Part shown: positions 12,408 through 24,339 of the stretch, piece after piece
Numbering within the stretch: position 1 is the stretch's first letter
How the letters are laid out: every line of letters begins with the position of its first letter
Assembly (NCBI GenBank): GCA_963978905.1
Contig: OZ022259.1
Span: forward strand, 44,596,727-44,660,726
Direction: 5' to 3'
DNA: 64,000 bases
From: Trichostrongylus colubriformis
Taxonomy: Eukaryota > Nematoda > Chromadorea > Rhabditida > Trichostrongylidae
The notes under the pieces: model-generated
Seen by the model: only the letters and a program-made list of their open reading frames with translations
Databases searched by the model: none
What the model was told of the DNA's origin: nothing
Made by a program: the position numbers and the translations under genes

Positions 12408-13057
12408 TTCTGCTAAAAAAAAATCGCTTGGATTACGATTTGTAGGTGCCTGCACATACCATGTAAGTTTGTTGATCGTTCAATAAAACCTTCACAGCTT
12501 CGTTCACAGCTTCATCCGTGTAAGGTACTAGAATGTTGAATCCTTACAACGGCCCGTATTTCGTAGTGCATATTTTTATTCATGTTAACGTTTTACTTTT
12601 ATAAAATCACAAGCGTCGAAAAAGTGTAGCTGCAGACAGCGGGATAGACTGCAAGCAATGTACTCCACTGATGAGTCATCGCAAGCAGACTTCACCCCCT
12701 AGTTCGCTCCGGTCTGCCCTTTGTAGTTTCATTTGCAATATAAATGCAGCAGTTTCCAACGTGCCTAGGTCTCTATTCAAAGTTCCACTGGAATTTGGTG
12801 CCCCTCCCTAGCTACAGATTGGGCGATTGTCTTCCCTGGCCATACCCGATGTGTAAAAAATGAAAGTTGTTGGTGGGATGCCAGATATAATAAAATCAAT
12901 GATATAAAACATTGCATCTTCGCAAATAGCCTCAACAACCTGAGATTATATTAAAAAGGGACACATATGTGAGCACAAAAAAGAACTTTTACTCAGTTCC
13001 TCGCTTTCTCTGAAAAGAGCAACACTTGCACGAACCATGCTATGACACTAACTGCAG
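12408..13057. other. no supported gene
   Basis: Intergenic sequence between the foldback element and the candidate gene at 13.06 kb. I see no repeat or exon that can be supported. Confidence 0.3.
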
Positions 13058-13646
13058 ATGTCCATTCTGGTTTTATTCTTCTACTGCCTAGATTACGGAG
13101 AAACCAAGTACATAGAATGTCCCTTCTCATGTGGAGCTTGCACTCTCAGAGAGCACGGCAACAAAGGTACGACGTTTCACCATAACTTGAAGTAGTTCAA
13201 AATAGCACTTGCTTTCGATGTAAATATCTGCCTATGATATAGGTCATCTTTAAGAATATGATTCTGAAAATTGTTTGGGCCTGTTTGAGACACGTAATAA
13301 CACCTCACATTGCAGCTCTTGCAAACTAACGTCGAAGACTTTTCAAGTGGACAAAAGCTACAATCATCGTTCGGTGAGAGTATTTTTCCTGCCGAAGCTA
13401 AAGCTCAATTGAGGCACATGTCCGTCTAGAACCTAACGGTTAGCTGTGCAATTTCAGCGCCATGCGTACAAAGTGTGCATCACCTTCAGTGTATTGAAGA
13501 GTGAGCTAACGATAAGTGTACGGTAGTTCATTCTCAAACGCTTCCATAGTCCGTTTCTTTGCAGAGAGATGACGTGCAAAGCTTGCAGGCACTCGCTGTT
13601 TATCATCTTTCGGCAGTCCATGTCATATACGGCAACGTTGAACTGA
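13058..13646 (+). CDS. candidate small multi-exon gene, frame uncertain
   Basis: Four short segments have good nematode splice borders: 13058-13166 (after ctaactgcag, before gtacga), 13316-13373 (after acattgcag, before gtgaga), 13458-13500 (after gcaatttcag, before gtgagc) and from 13565 (after gtttctttgcag). In one frame the first segment begins with an ATG and a signal-peptide-like stretch (MSILVLFFYCLDYG) followed by ECPFSCGAC, but its phase does not join segment 2 openly. Segments 2-4 stay open together in a frame with several cysteines (APCVQSVHHLQC, then MTCKACRHS), ending in TGA at 13644-13646. Another frame joins all four in phase but stops two codons into segment 4. A secreted cysteine-containing peptide is possible. 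I recognise no family. Confidence 0.3.
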
Positions 13647-13699
13647 TAATGTGCTCTGATCAGGGTCAAGCGTCCAGCTGAGGAAAATTTTCAAAAAAT

Positions 13700-16250
13700 A
13701 CGACCCTTCCCCCCAAAAAAACGGGCCTCAATACGACCCCCTTTTTACTTATGTTATTGTTATTTTTCATTTTGCAATAAATAATAAATAAGTGCAATAA
13801 ACTATAAACGAAATATTTTTTATTGGAATATTACAATAAATTTGTTTCAACTGGACTTAACAATCACTCACGCGTGTTCGCCTAAGTCTACGCAAAGGGA
13901 ATCTCCTTTCTCCAGACTTGGGCTAACACCAGGATAATAAAAAAAACTCGAATTGCTTCATCATAATCATTTCATTGCAAAATTCGAACCCAATTCGGCT
14001 AGTGCTACGGCCTCTCGGCGCTGTCACCATAGCGTTAGAGACCGTCTCTAACGCTGTGGATAGAGCGCAGTATACTACTTTTTCCACCCTAACTCCCTAA
14101 ACACCGAAAGAACATAATAAAACAACAAGACAAAAAGGGAAACGAATCGCGACATGTGCGCGAAAGGAATAGGTGCGGCTGCGTCGCGATCTGAATGGAA
14201 CGCGTTATCTCCCCCATACTGAATTCCGACACTTTTAAAATACTTTAAACCTTACCTAGAGCCCATCTTTCAAACGGCTGTAAACTGTTTTCCTAATAAC
14301 TCCCTCGGACCTATCTATTGGCCGCTTGCTTTCCCTAACGGTTGCTCAGTTCTCGATACGGGTTTCCAGATGTGGATTAGATGAGGAAAATTTTGAAGTG
14401 TTTCATTCAAATGGCCATAACTTCTTTCAAACTCAACCATATGAGTGCGTTTTGGTGAGGCCGGGTCTGGTAGATTGTCGCTTTCGAACGACTACTTGAG
14501 CCATGCCATATCTTCAAAACGAAGGAAGTTATTTTGAGGGAAGCTAGATGAGGATTAGAAGAGGAAAATTTCGAAGTGTTTCATTCGAATGGTCATAACT
14601 TCCTTCAAGCTTAACCATATCAGTACATTTTGGTGAGGCAGGGTATGCTCGGCTGTCGCTTTCGAACGACTATCTGAGCTATGCCATATCTCCAAAAAAG
14701 CAAGAAAAATTTAGGAAAGTCAGTTGAGGAAAAATTTTTTCTGTCGAATTTGCGAGATCTTCCCAAGATTCTCCCGAAAAATTGATTCATTGTAACTGAA
14801 ATTTCTCTAGTACGCATTCTTCGCTCTCGAGAGCCACTGGGAGGGCGAGAAGCATCAGTCATCTTCTCTGTGGGATGCGCCATGCATGAGAACTTTATCC
14901 ACATTCTCAATGAATACAAACGTTTTTTGCGATCCGCATAGTGGCAGCTAACACCACATAACGTGCTTGCAATCGTACTAAGATATGAGAGAATTCCATA
15001 TCAGCTAATTTTTCAGTTTCATCCCATTGTTTTTGGAGTGCCCCTCCACGGTGGTACCCATTGATATATATCGCTTTCCACCGTTAATTGGTGAGTTTCG
15101 GAGTTGTCTCTGCACGTGGTTTCGGTGCCGGCGGACCAGTGAAAGGGTTATTGGCATTGGTTGGCTTCGTTGTGGATCGCGCCATGCATGAGGTTTCCAT
15201 GATGATTAAGTTAAATTAGCTTCGGGTTCAAAACCTGTTAGTCAGTTTTATCATTTCTGTCCTAACACTTTAGACCCTCAGCGTTATAAATTCTGTTGAT
15301 CAATGCCTACCTAAACGATTACGACCCCCCTCCCTAGCGGACCAAATACGACCCCCCCCGTTGAGGATTCCTGGAGCGGCTGTTCCTGATGACTTCAACC
15401 GAACATTTCTCCTTGCGTCAGGATTACGCGTAGCGGCGTGCGACACGCGAAGTTTGTGCGCAAGTTGGCTGGACTCGGTTGAGCGTGAGAACTCAACCTT
15501 TCCACCATTTGTTGATGACACATGAGCGTTTCGCACGAATTCATTCCATTTCTTATGGGATGCAATATTCAATATAGTGTTTCATTGGAGTACTGCTGGC
15601 TAGAATGGCGGAGATGCATAGAACCTAAGAAACGGGGATGAAACTCTAAAGTGTAGACATCCATAAATTGTCACAGAAGAGAACACGCGGTAGTTCTATT
15701 TGCGATGGTTCTAGCAAAAAGTCACTCAAGACTTCAGTGCGAAGATTCTGAATAACAGTTATAACGTTTTCCGCTTTTTTATATATTACGTGTAGAATAA
15801 CATTGACAAGTAAGAACTATTCATAGCATAGGAAATGGAATAAATGCATACGAAAGGCTATCATCAATTAATAGCGAGCTAAAAACGTCAAGATCTGTCA
15901 AATGAAGTGAAAAGAGATTGAATACAAACTCATTCAGCGGCGAAGTGGATAATAATAGGCATAAGACACGGTGATCGTTGTACTAAACGGATTTGAGAGG
16001 CCGGTGAATAACTACGAGCACAACCCTGTCCAGAGGACACAACGCGCCCTCTGAAAATCTTGACACCAGCGCGTCCTTTTAATGCGATGACATTTGGGAT
16101 TAACCAAGACCGGAGGTTTATGAGTAAAGTTGCGGGCGGTAATCTATCTACACAGCCGCAGATGTGGAAAGAGGGTATCTAAGTTCCAACTTCCTATAGA
16201 AGGTGTAGAAAATGGTCCAGATACTGAATAAACACTAATTTGGGTATCGG
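13700..16250. other. mostly unclassified DNA with one local duplication
   Basis: No supported exon. The string atgcgccatgcatgaga occurs near 14875 and a related gcgccatgcatgaggt near 15179, suggesting diverged repeat. A homopolymer-broken CCCC run lies near 13707-13745 and 15325-15360 (acgaccccc). Confidence 0.35.
14383..14738 (+). repeat. two tandem copies of a ~178-bp unit
   Basis: gaggaaaatttt at 14383 and gaggaaaatttc at 14561 begin two copies that share tgtttcattc-aatgg-cataactt, ttttggtgaggc, tgtcgctttcgaacgact and gagc-atgccatatct in the same order. Divergence is about 15% by eye. No coding function is apparent. Confidence 0.75.
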
Positions 16251-16528
16251 TGCCTGGCGGTGTAACTTTTCTCATCAAGTTCTTCTAACTTATGATTAGC
16301 GGCGAGAAAGGATGTCACTTCGCTGTGGGGAAAAGTACACCAATCCGCTCTGCATCCGACGCTACTTCTGCCTGGGCTTTAAAAGGAGAAGAGACAGGTG
16401 TTATTGTGAGGCACCACTTTGCGCCACTCTCTTTTCACATGATGCCACCCTACAATCATCCGATTCAAAGGCATTTGAAGGCAGAATGTATACTTTCATC
16501 CAAGGGTTGCTTGAAGGAAAGGGATTCC

Positions 16529-16965
16529 GTCCCAAGCAAATCGTCCACCGAGAAATGAGTTCCTTTGTTACCCATTTACTTGTGTTGTATTCGCCTAGTA
16601 AGGGCCATATGCAAATTTTCACGTGAAAATGCGAGAAATCGCCTAAGATACAGCTCCTCAAATTCTTGGCCGGGTGGGCGCAGCCTCGGAGTGAAAGCCC
16701 CTCCCGTTGTTCACCGTGATTGGGAACGGAGAGTGGGACAGCTACGTAACCTTATGTTCCCACAATGCGTCTCGGACCGCAGCGGACGACCGAATGGCAC
16801 TCGTTCGGAGGCCCCACCCACCCGCCGAGACTTTGTAGTGTTATATCCTGGCCGGAACCACATTTTTTTCGCGTGAAACTTCGCATGTGGCTCGCATTAG
16901 ACAAACACGAATTAAATATGTGGGCAACAGGAAAACTCATTTTTCCATGGATGATTCCTTCAAGT
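16529..16965. mobile_element. palindromic MITE, diverged copy of the 45.96-kb family
   Basis: The left end (aaatcgtccaccgag...gttaccc) and right end (gggcaacaggaaaactcatttttccatggatgattcc) are inverted copies. Both arms match the 425-bp element at 45964-46388, including tgttgtattcgcctag, gcgtgaaa, gatacagc and the central gggcgcagcctcgg block. A clean TTAA duplication is not visible here (tccttcaag where tcctttaag is expected), so this copy is older or its flank has mutated. Confidence 0.7.
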
Positions 16966-17539
16966 AAGGCTCAGGCAAGGGACATGGGTAATAATAGAGA
17001 TAAACGCCGGGCACATGGAGTGTTCACCCTCTTCCTTACACTCGCACCGATACCTTCACTTGCGTATATATATTTGTGGATTAGATGGAATCGGTTGAGA
17101 GAAGACAGAGCAAAAATGAGTGTCTCCCCCGACTGCATACAGCACACTCAAAGGGATTTCTACTGCTCTCGGCGTCGAGCGCAGCCCTGTCTAGGCTTTC
17201 GCCTAAGCCTTGGTTGATGGGGAAGCCCCCGCCCCACCTTCCCCTACCATATAAGAATTGGGGAAAAATCACACTTTTGTTTGCAAAGTGGTGACCATAG
17301 GATGGCATGAGGTGAGGGAAGGGCACAGCGTAAAAGAGTGCTCCTGCTAAATTACAATACCGCTCACGTTCCGTGAATAATCTCCGTCTTGCGACGGACT
17401 AGTCGCGAACAAACCGTCGCACCGTCATAACATTCTTCAAAGTGGATGAAATGGGAAGATTAAGAACGTATTGGATTCCTATCGGCGATGCGGCAAGTTC
17501 AATGATGTATGAAATGTCGAATTTTGTCGAGCAATTGCT

Positions 17540-18150
17540 TTGAAAATCGCGCGATTACGCGTTTTCGCGTCTTTCCGCTATAAATCAATTGCTCACTGAT
17601 TTTTTTTGTCAAACTTGTACACATTTTCGTGACCAGCTCGTGAAGCTCTACAAGGTGGTACTAATTTTTGGTTTTTTCTAACTCGCCACTAGGCCACTTT
17701 TCACATTCTGAGAAGTTTGAGGGAAATTTTCTTCGAAATTTGTAAGTTGGAGATGAAATTTTTTCATAGTCTTAATCTAAGCTCACAGAAGTGTAGCAAT
17801 TTTGAAGTTACGGTCATTTCAGATCAGCCCTTATTCCTTTGTGTGGCCCTGAACAGCGTTTCCGTGTATGCGTTTTCTGCCTGAGAAAACCATTTCTTAC
17901 CTCATTCACAGACAGAGACTCTCCAATGAATCTACGCCGTTCGATTCCTCATAGAAAATGCTAACGAATGACATACAGAAAGCTTTTTGGTGATAAATAT
18001 CAAATATTCCTCACTTCGAGCCTTTTCCTTTTGTAGATCGACCTCTCAATCTCTTGTGGGCAGCGTGTGGTTCATGTGCCCGTCATGGAAGAGGGGTCAT
18101 GATCGATGGCGCCACCGGGCTATTCACGTGCACGACCGTGGGAAAGCGGT
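17540..18150 (-). repeat. dispersed repeat, copy 2 of an inverted pair
   Basis: Reverse-complement match to 10580-11215: gcgcgattacgcgttttcgcg, ccttattcctttgtgtggccctga, cgttcgattcctcatag, gccttttccttttgtagatcgac and gatcgatggcgcca all have partners in the other copy. It directly precedes the 146-bp-repeat element at 18.17 kb. Confidence 0.65.
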
Positions 18151-18165
18151 CGGCGCTCGCGATGG

Positions 18166-19200
18166 CAATATAGCGGTCGATACACTGGCAACATAATCAA
18201 AATATGTCACCCAATGGCACTCATCAGACGTTTTTATTGTAGCGGTTGTATAGTAGTGTTCAGCGGTGTACTGGATTGGTTCCTAACGGCTCCTATCAGC
18301 GTTAAGCAATCGTTGTCACATTCGATCGTCACCATTAGGGTCCCCGTACCATCTCCTACAACAACTGTGAGTTTGGGGCCTCCACTCCGTTGAGAGAGGA
18401 AACGGATTCGACGACTCTAGCCTTTCACGCTCCCCATCTTATCTTATGAACCTTTCTCGAGTTGGATCACCCGCTATTAATGTTCCCGCCCCATCCCGCA
18501 AAACACCTATGAGTGTCAGCGCTCTGGGACCAACCCGAAAGGCGAAACGGATTCGACGACTCTGGCCATTTCACGCTCCCCATCTTATCTTATGAACCTT
18601 TCTCGAGTTGGATCACCCGCTATTAATGTTCCCGCCCCATCCCGCAAAACACCTATGAGTGTCAGCGCTCTGAGATCAACCCGAAAGGCTAAACGGATTC
18701 GACGACTCTAGCAATTTCACGCCCCTTATCGTATCTTATCAACCGTCATCAATTTGGATCACCCACCATTGATGTCCTTGGCCAACCGTGTTGAACACCT
18801 ATGAGTGTCAGCGCTCTGGGATCAACCCGAAAGGCGAAACGGATTCGACGACTCTAGCAATTTCACGCTCTTTATCTTATCTTATCAACCGTTATAAAGC
18901 TGGATCGTCCTCTATTAATGTTCCCGCCCCATCCCGCAAAACACCTATGAGTGTCAGCGCTCTGGGTTCAACCCGAAAGGCGAAACGACTTTGGTGACAT
19001 TCGCCTTTTAAGGCTCCTTATCAGGGCGTATCAGCTGCTATCACTTTCGGTCCACCACCACCTAGGTCTTTTCATCACCCCCTATATCACTTGTGAAATT
19101 CAGCGTTCTATCTTTGCTGCCACGCGAGATATGAATTTCGTGACAGACAGACGGACACACACACACAGACATACTAAGCAAATTATATAGGGTGAGATGA
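18166..19200 (+). repeat. 146-bp-repeat element, copy A
   Basis: Starts with the family 5' segment (agcggtcgatacactggcaac ... atatgt-acccaatggcact). It then runs into tandem units marked by cacctatgagtgtcagcgctctggg at about 18504, 18650, 18796 and 18942, a step of 146 bp. It ends with tatatcacttgtgaaattcagcg, gcgagatatgaatttcgtgac, an (AC)n tract and catactaagcaaattatatag. The unit length and the attached microsatellite resemble TcREP-class repeats reported from trichostrongylid nematodes (from memory). No protein is encoded, so it must be non-autonomous if mobile. Confidence 0.75.
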
Positions 19201-19411
19201 GGAGCGCAGTTATTTTTCATCGATTGCAAGTAGGCATTTTCATGGGACTCTGCCAAGTCAGAAGCATGAAGATTTCCGTCCGAAAATGACGCAGTTCTAT
19301 TCCTGTATACTGCTCACCTTCTGGCCTATGTGTACATGCACTTTTGAACGAGCAAACTGATCCCTCCATTGGTGTGAGTGCGTGTTATAATGCTTTCATA
19401 ATCATCCTACT

Positions 19412-20600
19412 CTATATAATTCGCTTAGTATGTCTGTGCGTGTGTGTGTGTGCGTGTGTGCGTGTGTCCGTCTGTTTGTCACGAAATTCAATCTCGCGTC
19501 GCAGCAAAGCTGGGACGCTGAATTTTACAAATGATATAGGGGTGGTAGGGGGACTTAGGCGGTAGTGGACCAAAAGTGATAGCAGCTGATACGCGCTGAT
19601 AAGGAGCCTTAAAAGGCGAATGTCACTAAAGTCGTTTCGCCTTTCGGGTTGATCCTAGACCACTGACGCTCATAGGTGTTTTGCGGGTTGGGGCGGGAAC
19701 ATTAATAGCGCGTGATCCAACTTGATAACGGTTGATAAGATACGATAAGGAGCGTGAAAGGGCATATGTCGTCGAGTCCGTTTCGCGTTTCGCGTTTATC
19801 CTAGACTTACACAGGTGTTTAGCAAGGTGCGCCAGGAAGATTAATGGTGGGTGAATCAAATTGATAATGGTTGATAAGATTAGATAAGGAACGTGAGAAG
19901 GCAAATGTCGTCGAATCCGTTTCGCCTTTCGCGTTGATCCCAGAACGCTGATACTCATAGGTGTTTTGCGGGATGGAACGGGCACATCAGTGGTGGGTGA
20001 TGGGAATCCGATACCGGTTGATAAGATTCCATGAGGAGCGTTGGAAGGCGAATGTCGCCAGATTCATTCCACCTTTCAAGTCGATCCTGGAGCGCCGACA
20101 CTCATAGGTGTTTCGAGGGCTGGGATGGGCACATCAGTGGTGGGTGATCCAAACAGATAACGGTTGATAAGATTCGATAAGGAGCGTTATAAAGATAATG
20201 TCACCATCTGTTTCGCTCTTCTGCCTAACAAGGGTATGTTCACACTCACAGATATCACAGAGCACGGAGACCACGGTGGTGACTTTTCGAAACTGATAAC
20301 GACTTACAGGAGCTGATAAAAGCCATTAGGAAATGATGAAGGGATAAAATTGGTACACCTCTCACCACTACTATACGATTACTACAGTAACGCGTCTAAT
20401 GCTTAGTACCATTGCTTGAACATATTTTGTTTATGTTCTGATTTCTGCTTCCGATGTATCAACCGCTAAATTGCCCAGCGTTCTGAATAATGGTGCACGT
20501 CTTTTGATAGTGCGATCCACATGAATGATCAAGACACGATCTAGATTTGTGATAGCAAAGCGACGAAGGTACGACTTTGAGCTATAGCGAAGAGTGTGCT
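19412..20600 (-). repeat. 146-bp-repeat element, copy B, inverted relative to A
   Basis: Begins tactctatataattcgcttagtatgtctgtgcg with a TG-rich microsatellite, then gtccgtctgtttgtcacgaaattcaatctcgcg. It then carries tandem units in reverse orientation (ctcataggtgttttgcggg at intervals near 146 bp) and ends in the family 5' segment at ~20350-20600. With copy A it makes a ~2.4-kb inverted pair separated by ~210 bp. Confidence 0.75.
19436..19472 (+). repeat. TG-rich microsatellite
   Basis: An interrupted (TG)n/(TGCG) run inside the terminal module of copy B. The corresponding (AC)n run is at 19155-19170 in copy A. Confidence 0.85.
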
Positions 20601-22037
20601 GTACTTTGCAGCTTTTTTGCAAGAGAACACGCGATGCTTCGTGGTGTCATAACAAATCACCTCACACAGTGGCTTTTTGAAAAGAAAAGAATACCCTGAC
20701 CAAAAGGCGCCGCTGAGTGAGAGTGCACTATTGAGCCATCTTAGAAAGCACATTCTCCACCCCTTCGTTGCAACATTGCCACTGTCTTGATTCCTTTCTA
20801 CCTGTTTTTAGCTCAACTATCCCCTGCATTCGCTATGCCGTTCAATCGCCCGTCCATAAGATTCACCTCGTGGCTGTGCACGTTCGCCCATTCGTCCTGC
20901 GTTCGTATTCTCGCTGCTCTACGGTGCCGCCCTAGAAAAGTTAGCTATTGTCATGTGGTATCAGGAAACCGGTACGTCTACGTCTTTTGAGCTTTTGCTA
21001 TGTGGTATTAGGAAATCTGTGCGCCTACGCCCTTCGGACTTGAATTCAAGTGGTGTATGGTTTCGAAGGAGATCAGCCGTGATTTCTCGTCGACGTCTTA
21101 GGCAATCTTAGGGAGCCGGAGTAGAAACGATTTCAGCTGTTCTTTAACAGTACTTCCTTTCCACCACCAGTCTGTAGAGTTCTAGTTGAACGTTTCCTTT
21201 CAAATTTAATAGATTTATGGTGTACTGTATTGTCCTACGCATTTCTTGGCAAACTCACGTTGTTTAAGATCCGTCTGCCTAGATACTCAGGAATTCCCGT
21301 TCGTTTAATTTACTCGTTGCGGTTTATTCTGTGCTACCTATTCGTCTTCCCCTTGTCACTCGATTACAGCATAGCAATAACATCCATATGCACAATTCCT
21401 TGTGCAAGTATGAAGTTCGCACCAAATTTAATCTGGTTGTACCACCCAAGAATTCTCTGCCATGTGAAGGAGTACACTGCTCGATGAGACATTCAACAAT
21501 GTTCCTCCGGTTTTCCTAAGTTGCGCAGCTTCTCTCATCAGAATGTCACCGTTAACTCGTGACCCAAAAATGTTTTATTACAGTGAGTCAATTACGTTCA
21601 GTAATATCCGATGGCTTCACATGCTGGCAAATGATTTGAGATCACGATCAGCACCAATCTCGTTGCAACTGCCATCACCATATAGAGCACCGGTGCCTTG
21701 GATTCATTCTGGACATCGGAGAACAATGGAATGCATTGGCAAAGGCAGGGAAATTTTTAGAAGCCATGTCCACTCTGAAATGTGTGCTGAAAATGGAGAG
21801 TTCGTAAGCGATTTACCACGCTCCACAGCTCTTTTAGGATATGGTGCTTCCAGAACACGTTTTTTACATTTCTCAGATTTCGTTTCAGACGCATGACTGA
21901 CCGGACTTCCGCAGGTGGATGCACATCAAATAGCATTTCATACGTTCTGAACTCTCCCGTCTTGCGGCACCAAATCTGGAACATGATGGTAGCGGCACTG
22001 TAAGTGAAAGTCTTCCGAGAGTCCTCTTTTTTAAATA
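20600..22037. other. no supported gene
   Basis: Open frames at 20787-20990 and 21230-21487 (+) are hydrophobic but match nothing I recognise and have no splice support. The stretch before 22036 is simply the mariner's 5' flank. Confidence 0.35.
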
Positions 22038-23317
22038 TTAGGTTGTTGCAAAATCAATTCAAGGTTTCAAGGTATGTATAAATAAGTGGATTTTTTACCC
22101 TGAACTATTCCATCCCAAGGAACGCCAGGCATGGTGGGTTTTTTTCTGCTCTTTCAGAAACTGCTATGAGTGTCGCTCTAAGTTTTCCAGCCGGCCTTTT
22201 CCAGGGCTGCGTATAATCATGAATCGACGCGACTATCGAGTCATCATGCTTTATGAGTTTAAATTGGAACACTCCGCAGCGGAGGCAGCTCGTAATCTCA
22301 GCAGTGTTTTTGGGACAAATTGTCCTTGCAAACGAACAGTGGAGCTCTGGTTTAAAAAGTTTGCTTCTGGCGATTTTGATCTCGAAGAGAAGTCGGGTGG
22401 CAGCCGCAGGTCATCGCTTAATGATCAAAATTTAAGGAGAGCCGTCGAAGCAAATCCGAAGACGAATACTCGTACGTTAGCAGAAGACCTAGGCTTACAT
22501 TACTCTACAGTGGCAAGACATTTTCTGACAATCGGCAAGGTGAAGAAGATGTCGAAGTGGGTGCCTCATGACCTGGCCGATGAGCAGCGTGTGGCACGTT
22601 TCGACACCTGCTCTAATCTCCTAGTTCGCCATAAAAATGAGCCATTTGTAAACCGTATTATAACTGTAGATGAAAAATGGGTTCTTTATGATAACAGGAA
22701 GCGGGGATTAGTCTGGGTAGATAAGGATCTCAAACTTTTCCCAAACCCGACCTCCACCCTAAAAAGGTTATGATTACTGTGGTGTTGTAAAGGTGTAGTG
22801 GTGTTGTTAAGGTGTAATCCATTACAGTTTCTTGCAACCTGGTCGGCCAGTCACAGCAGAGTCTTACTGTTGTGATCTGGAGCAAATGTATAGAAAGATG
22901 CAAAAATTGTGGCCGGCGGTGGTGAATAGAGGAGGGCCGATCCTGTTGCAGGACAACGCAAGGCCACACACCTCACAAATCACTCGGCAAAAATTGACCC
23001 ACTTGGGTATAGTTCTCCCTCACCCAGCGTATTCTCCCGACCTTTCCCCAACAGACTATCACTTTTTTCGAGCCCTCAATTCTCATCTGCGTCAGAAACA
23101 ATTTACTAATTTGGACGATGTTGAATGTGCCTTCCTTGACTTCGTTGATTCTCGTGATAGTAGTTTTTATAGTGAAGGCTTAGATTCATTGCCTGTTCGT
23201 TGGCAAAAGTGTGTAGATTCTGATGGTTTTTACTTCGATTAATAAACTTGTGTTCAAGCTGAGTTATAGTAGTTTGAAGTATGCGGTCCATTTCCGAAAT
23301 TAATAGCAACAACCTAA
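22038..23317 (+). mobile_element. mariner transposon, Hsmar1/cecropia-like (bandit type), 1280 bp, decayed
   Basis: A full-length element with terminal inverted repeats ttaggttgttgcaaaatcaatt (left) and aattaatagcaacaacctaa (right), flanked by TA on both sides (22036-22037 and 23318-23319) as expected for Tc1/mariner insertion. At 1280 bp it has the usual mariner size. The transposase inside is broken. A second copy on the minus strand at 45067-46503 has the same ends. The protein is of the type seen in the hookworm element bandit and in human Hsmar1 (family knowledge). Confidence 0.93.
22219..23242 (+). pseudogene. mariner transposase, frameshifted
   Basis: DDE/D transposase that would cut and paste the flanking mariner. 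Seen in order: N-terminal helix-turn-helix (MNRRDYRVIMLYEFKLEHSA; RTVELWFKKFASGDFDLE), a second HTH (RTLAEDLGLHYSTVARHF), the KWVPHDL linker, first catalytic Asp in TVDEKW, second Asp in LLQDNARPH, third in YSPDLSPTDYHFF (the D,D34D spacing of mariners), and the WQKCVDSDGFYFD end. Start is the ATG at 22219. The frame breaks near 22725-22830, where a few bases are lost after VDKD and a ~19-bp segment (gtggtgttgtaaaggtgta) is duplicated. The product cannot be made in one piece, so this copy is inactive. Confidence 0.92.
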
Positions 23318-23942
23318 TATTTTACAGCATAGGGCAAAACAAATACAAAGTCTATCAGATGCTTTATGGGCGTCATTGGAAGAGAGTAGCTGCGAAGAGG
23401 TAAGCAAGATAGTATGATGTTATTGCGAGAGCAAGCTTCCTTCGTTCAAACACGTATAGGGAAAACGACTGGACGCTCCAGTCGTTATGTTGAGCAGCGA
23501 CGTCTCCGGTCTATGACACCAAATGGGTACTCAAGGCATTACTCCTCCTATAAAGGTTGTTGATCAGCCTAGAGTGCCTGGCATAAAGAATATACGTAAA
23601 ACCTCCACATGAATGCGCAAAACACGGCCGATCACACGGAGATCTCCCCCATATACAGTCCTTTTCTTGGTACGTGATCGTTTTTTTTTACATTTTTATT
23701 TTAGACTGCCCTATTGTTTCTTTTTCCGAGGTGCTTTGCTCCTTTCGCAATACTAAGTGCTTCTCGAATTCTTTTCAACCCTGTTGTCACCTTTATTTCT
23801 TATCACTAGGCATTTTAACATATAATCATTTAGTGCGCACTCACGCAGTCATTGGGTAGCAACTCGGGCACGTTTTAAGCCTCAGCCTTCTGAGCTTGCC
23901 CAGAGCCTTTCCAAACGCTCATCATCTGTTACAGCAATGAAC
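23318..23942. other. no supported gene
   Basis: Flank between the mariner and foldback element 2. I see nothing supportable. Confidence 0.3.
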
Positions 23943-23957
23943 ACTTAGGAGATACTT

Positions 23958-24318
23958 TAATATTGTGCTGTTCCGGAGTCTCATGGTTATCTGAATGTTT
24001 GAAAAACAGTTGCGACTCCAAAATATTTATATTTCCAAAATATTTTATAGATATTTCCAAAATATTTTATAAATATCCAAAATATTTTATAAATATTTCG
24101 ACTCCAAAACGTCACTGGCAGGGTGGGTCACGCCAAAAATATTTTTGGGACGGGGCTGTAAGCAATTATATCATATATAATTAGCTAATAACCACAATTT
24201 CAGGCCTGAAGAAGGCGTTATACGCCGAAATATTGCAATATTTTCAAGACTTTCGAGACTTTTGAGGGGTATTTTGAGTCTTTTGAATAAATATTTTGGA
24301 GTCGCAACTGTTTTTCAA
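23958..24318. mobile_element. foldback retroelement-like insertion 2
   Basis: Inverted ends gtttgaaaaacagttgcgac (from 23997) and gtcgcaactgtttttcaaac (to 24320) enclose ~320 bp. The insertion is bounded by an exact 15-bp direct repeat, acttaggagatactt, at 23943-23957 and 24319-24333. The left arm is shortened and replaced by an aaaatattttata tandem tract (24020-24100). The right arm keeps the family core: CTGAAGA (24206-24212), stem GGCGT/ACGCC, GAAA (24227-24230), then the perfect palindrome aatattgcaatatt (24229-24242). Same family as 11709-12393. Confidence 0.72.
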
Positions 24319-24339
24319 ACTTAGGAGATACTTATCCCT

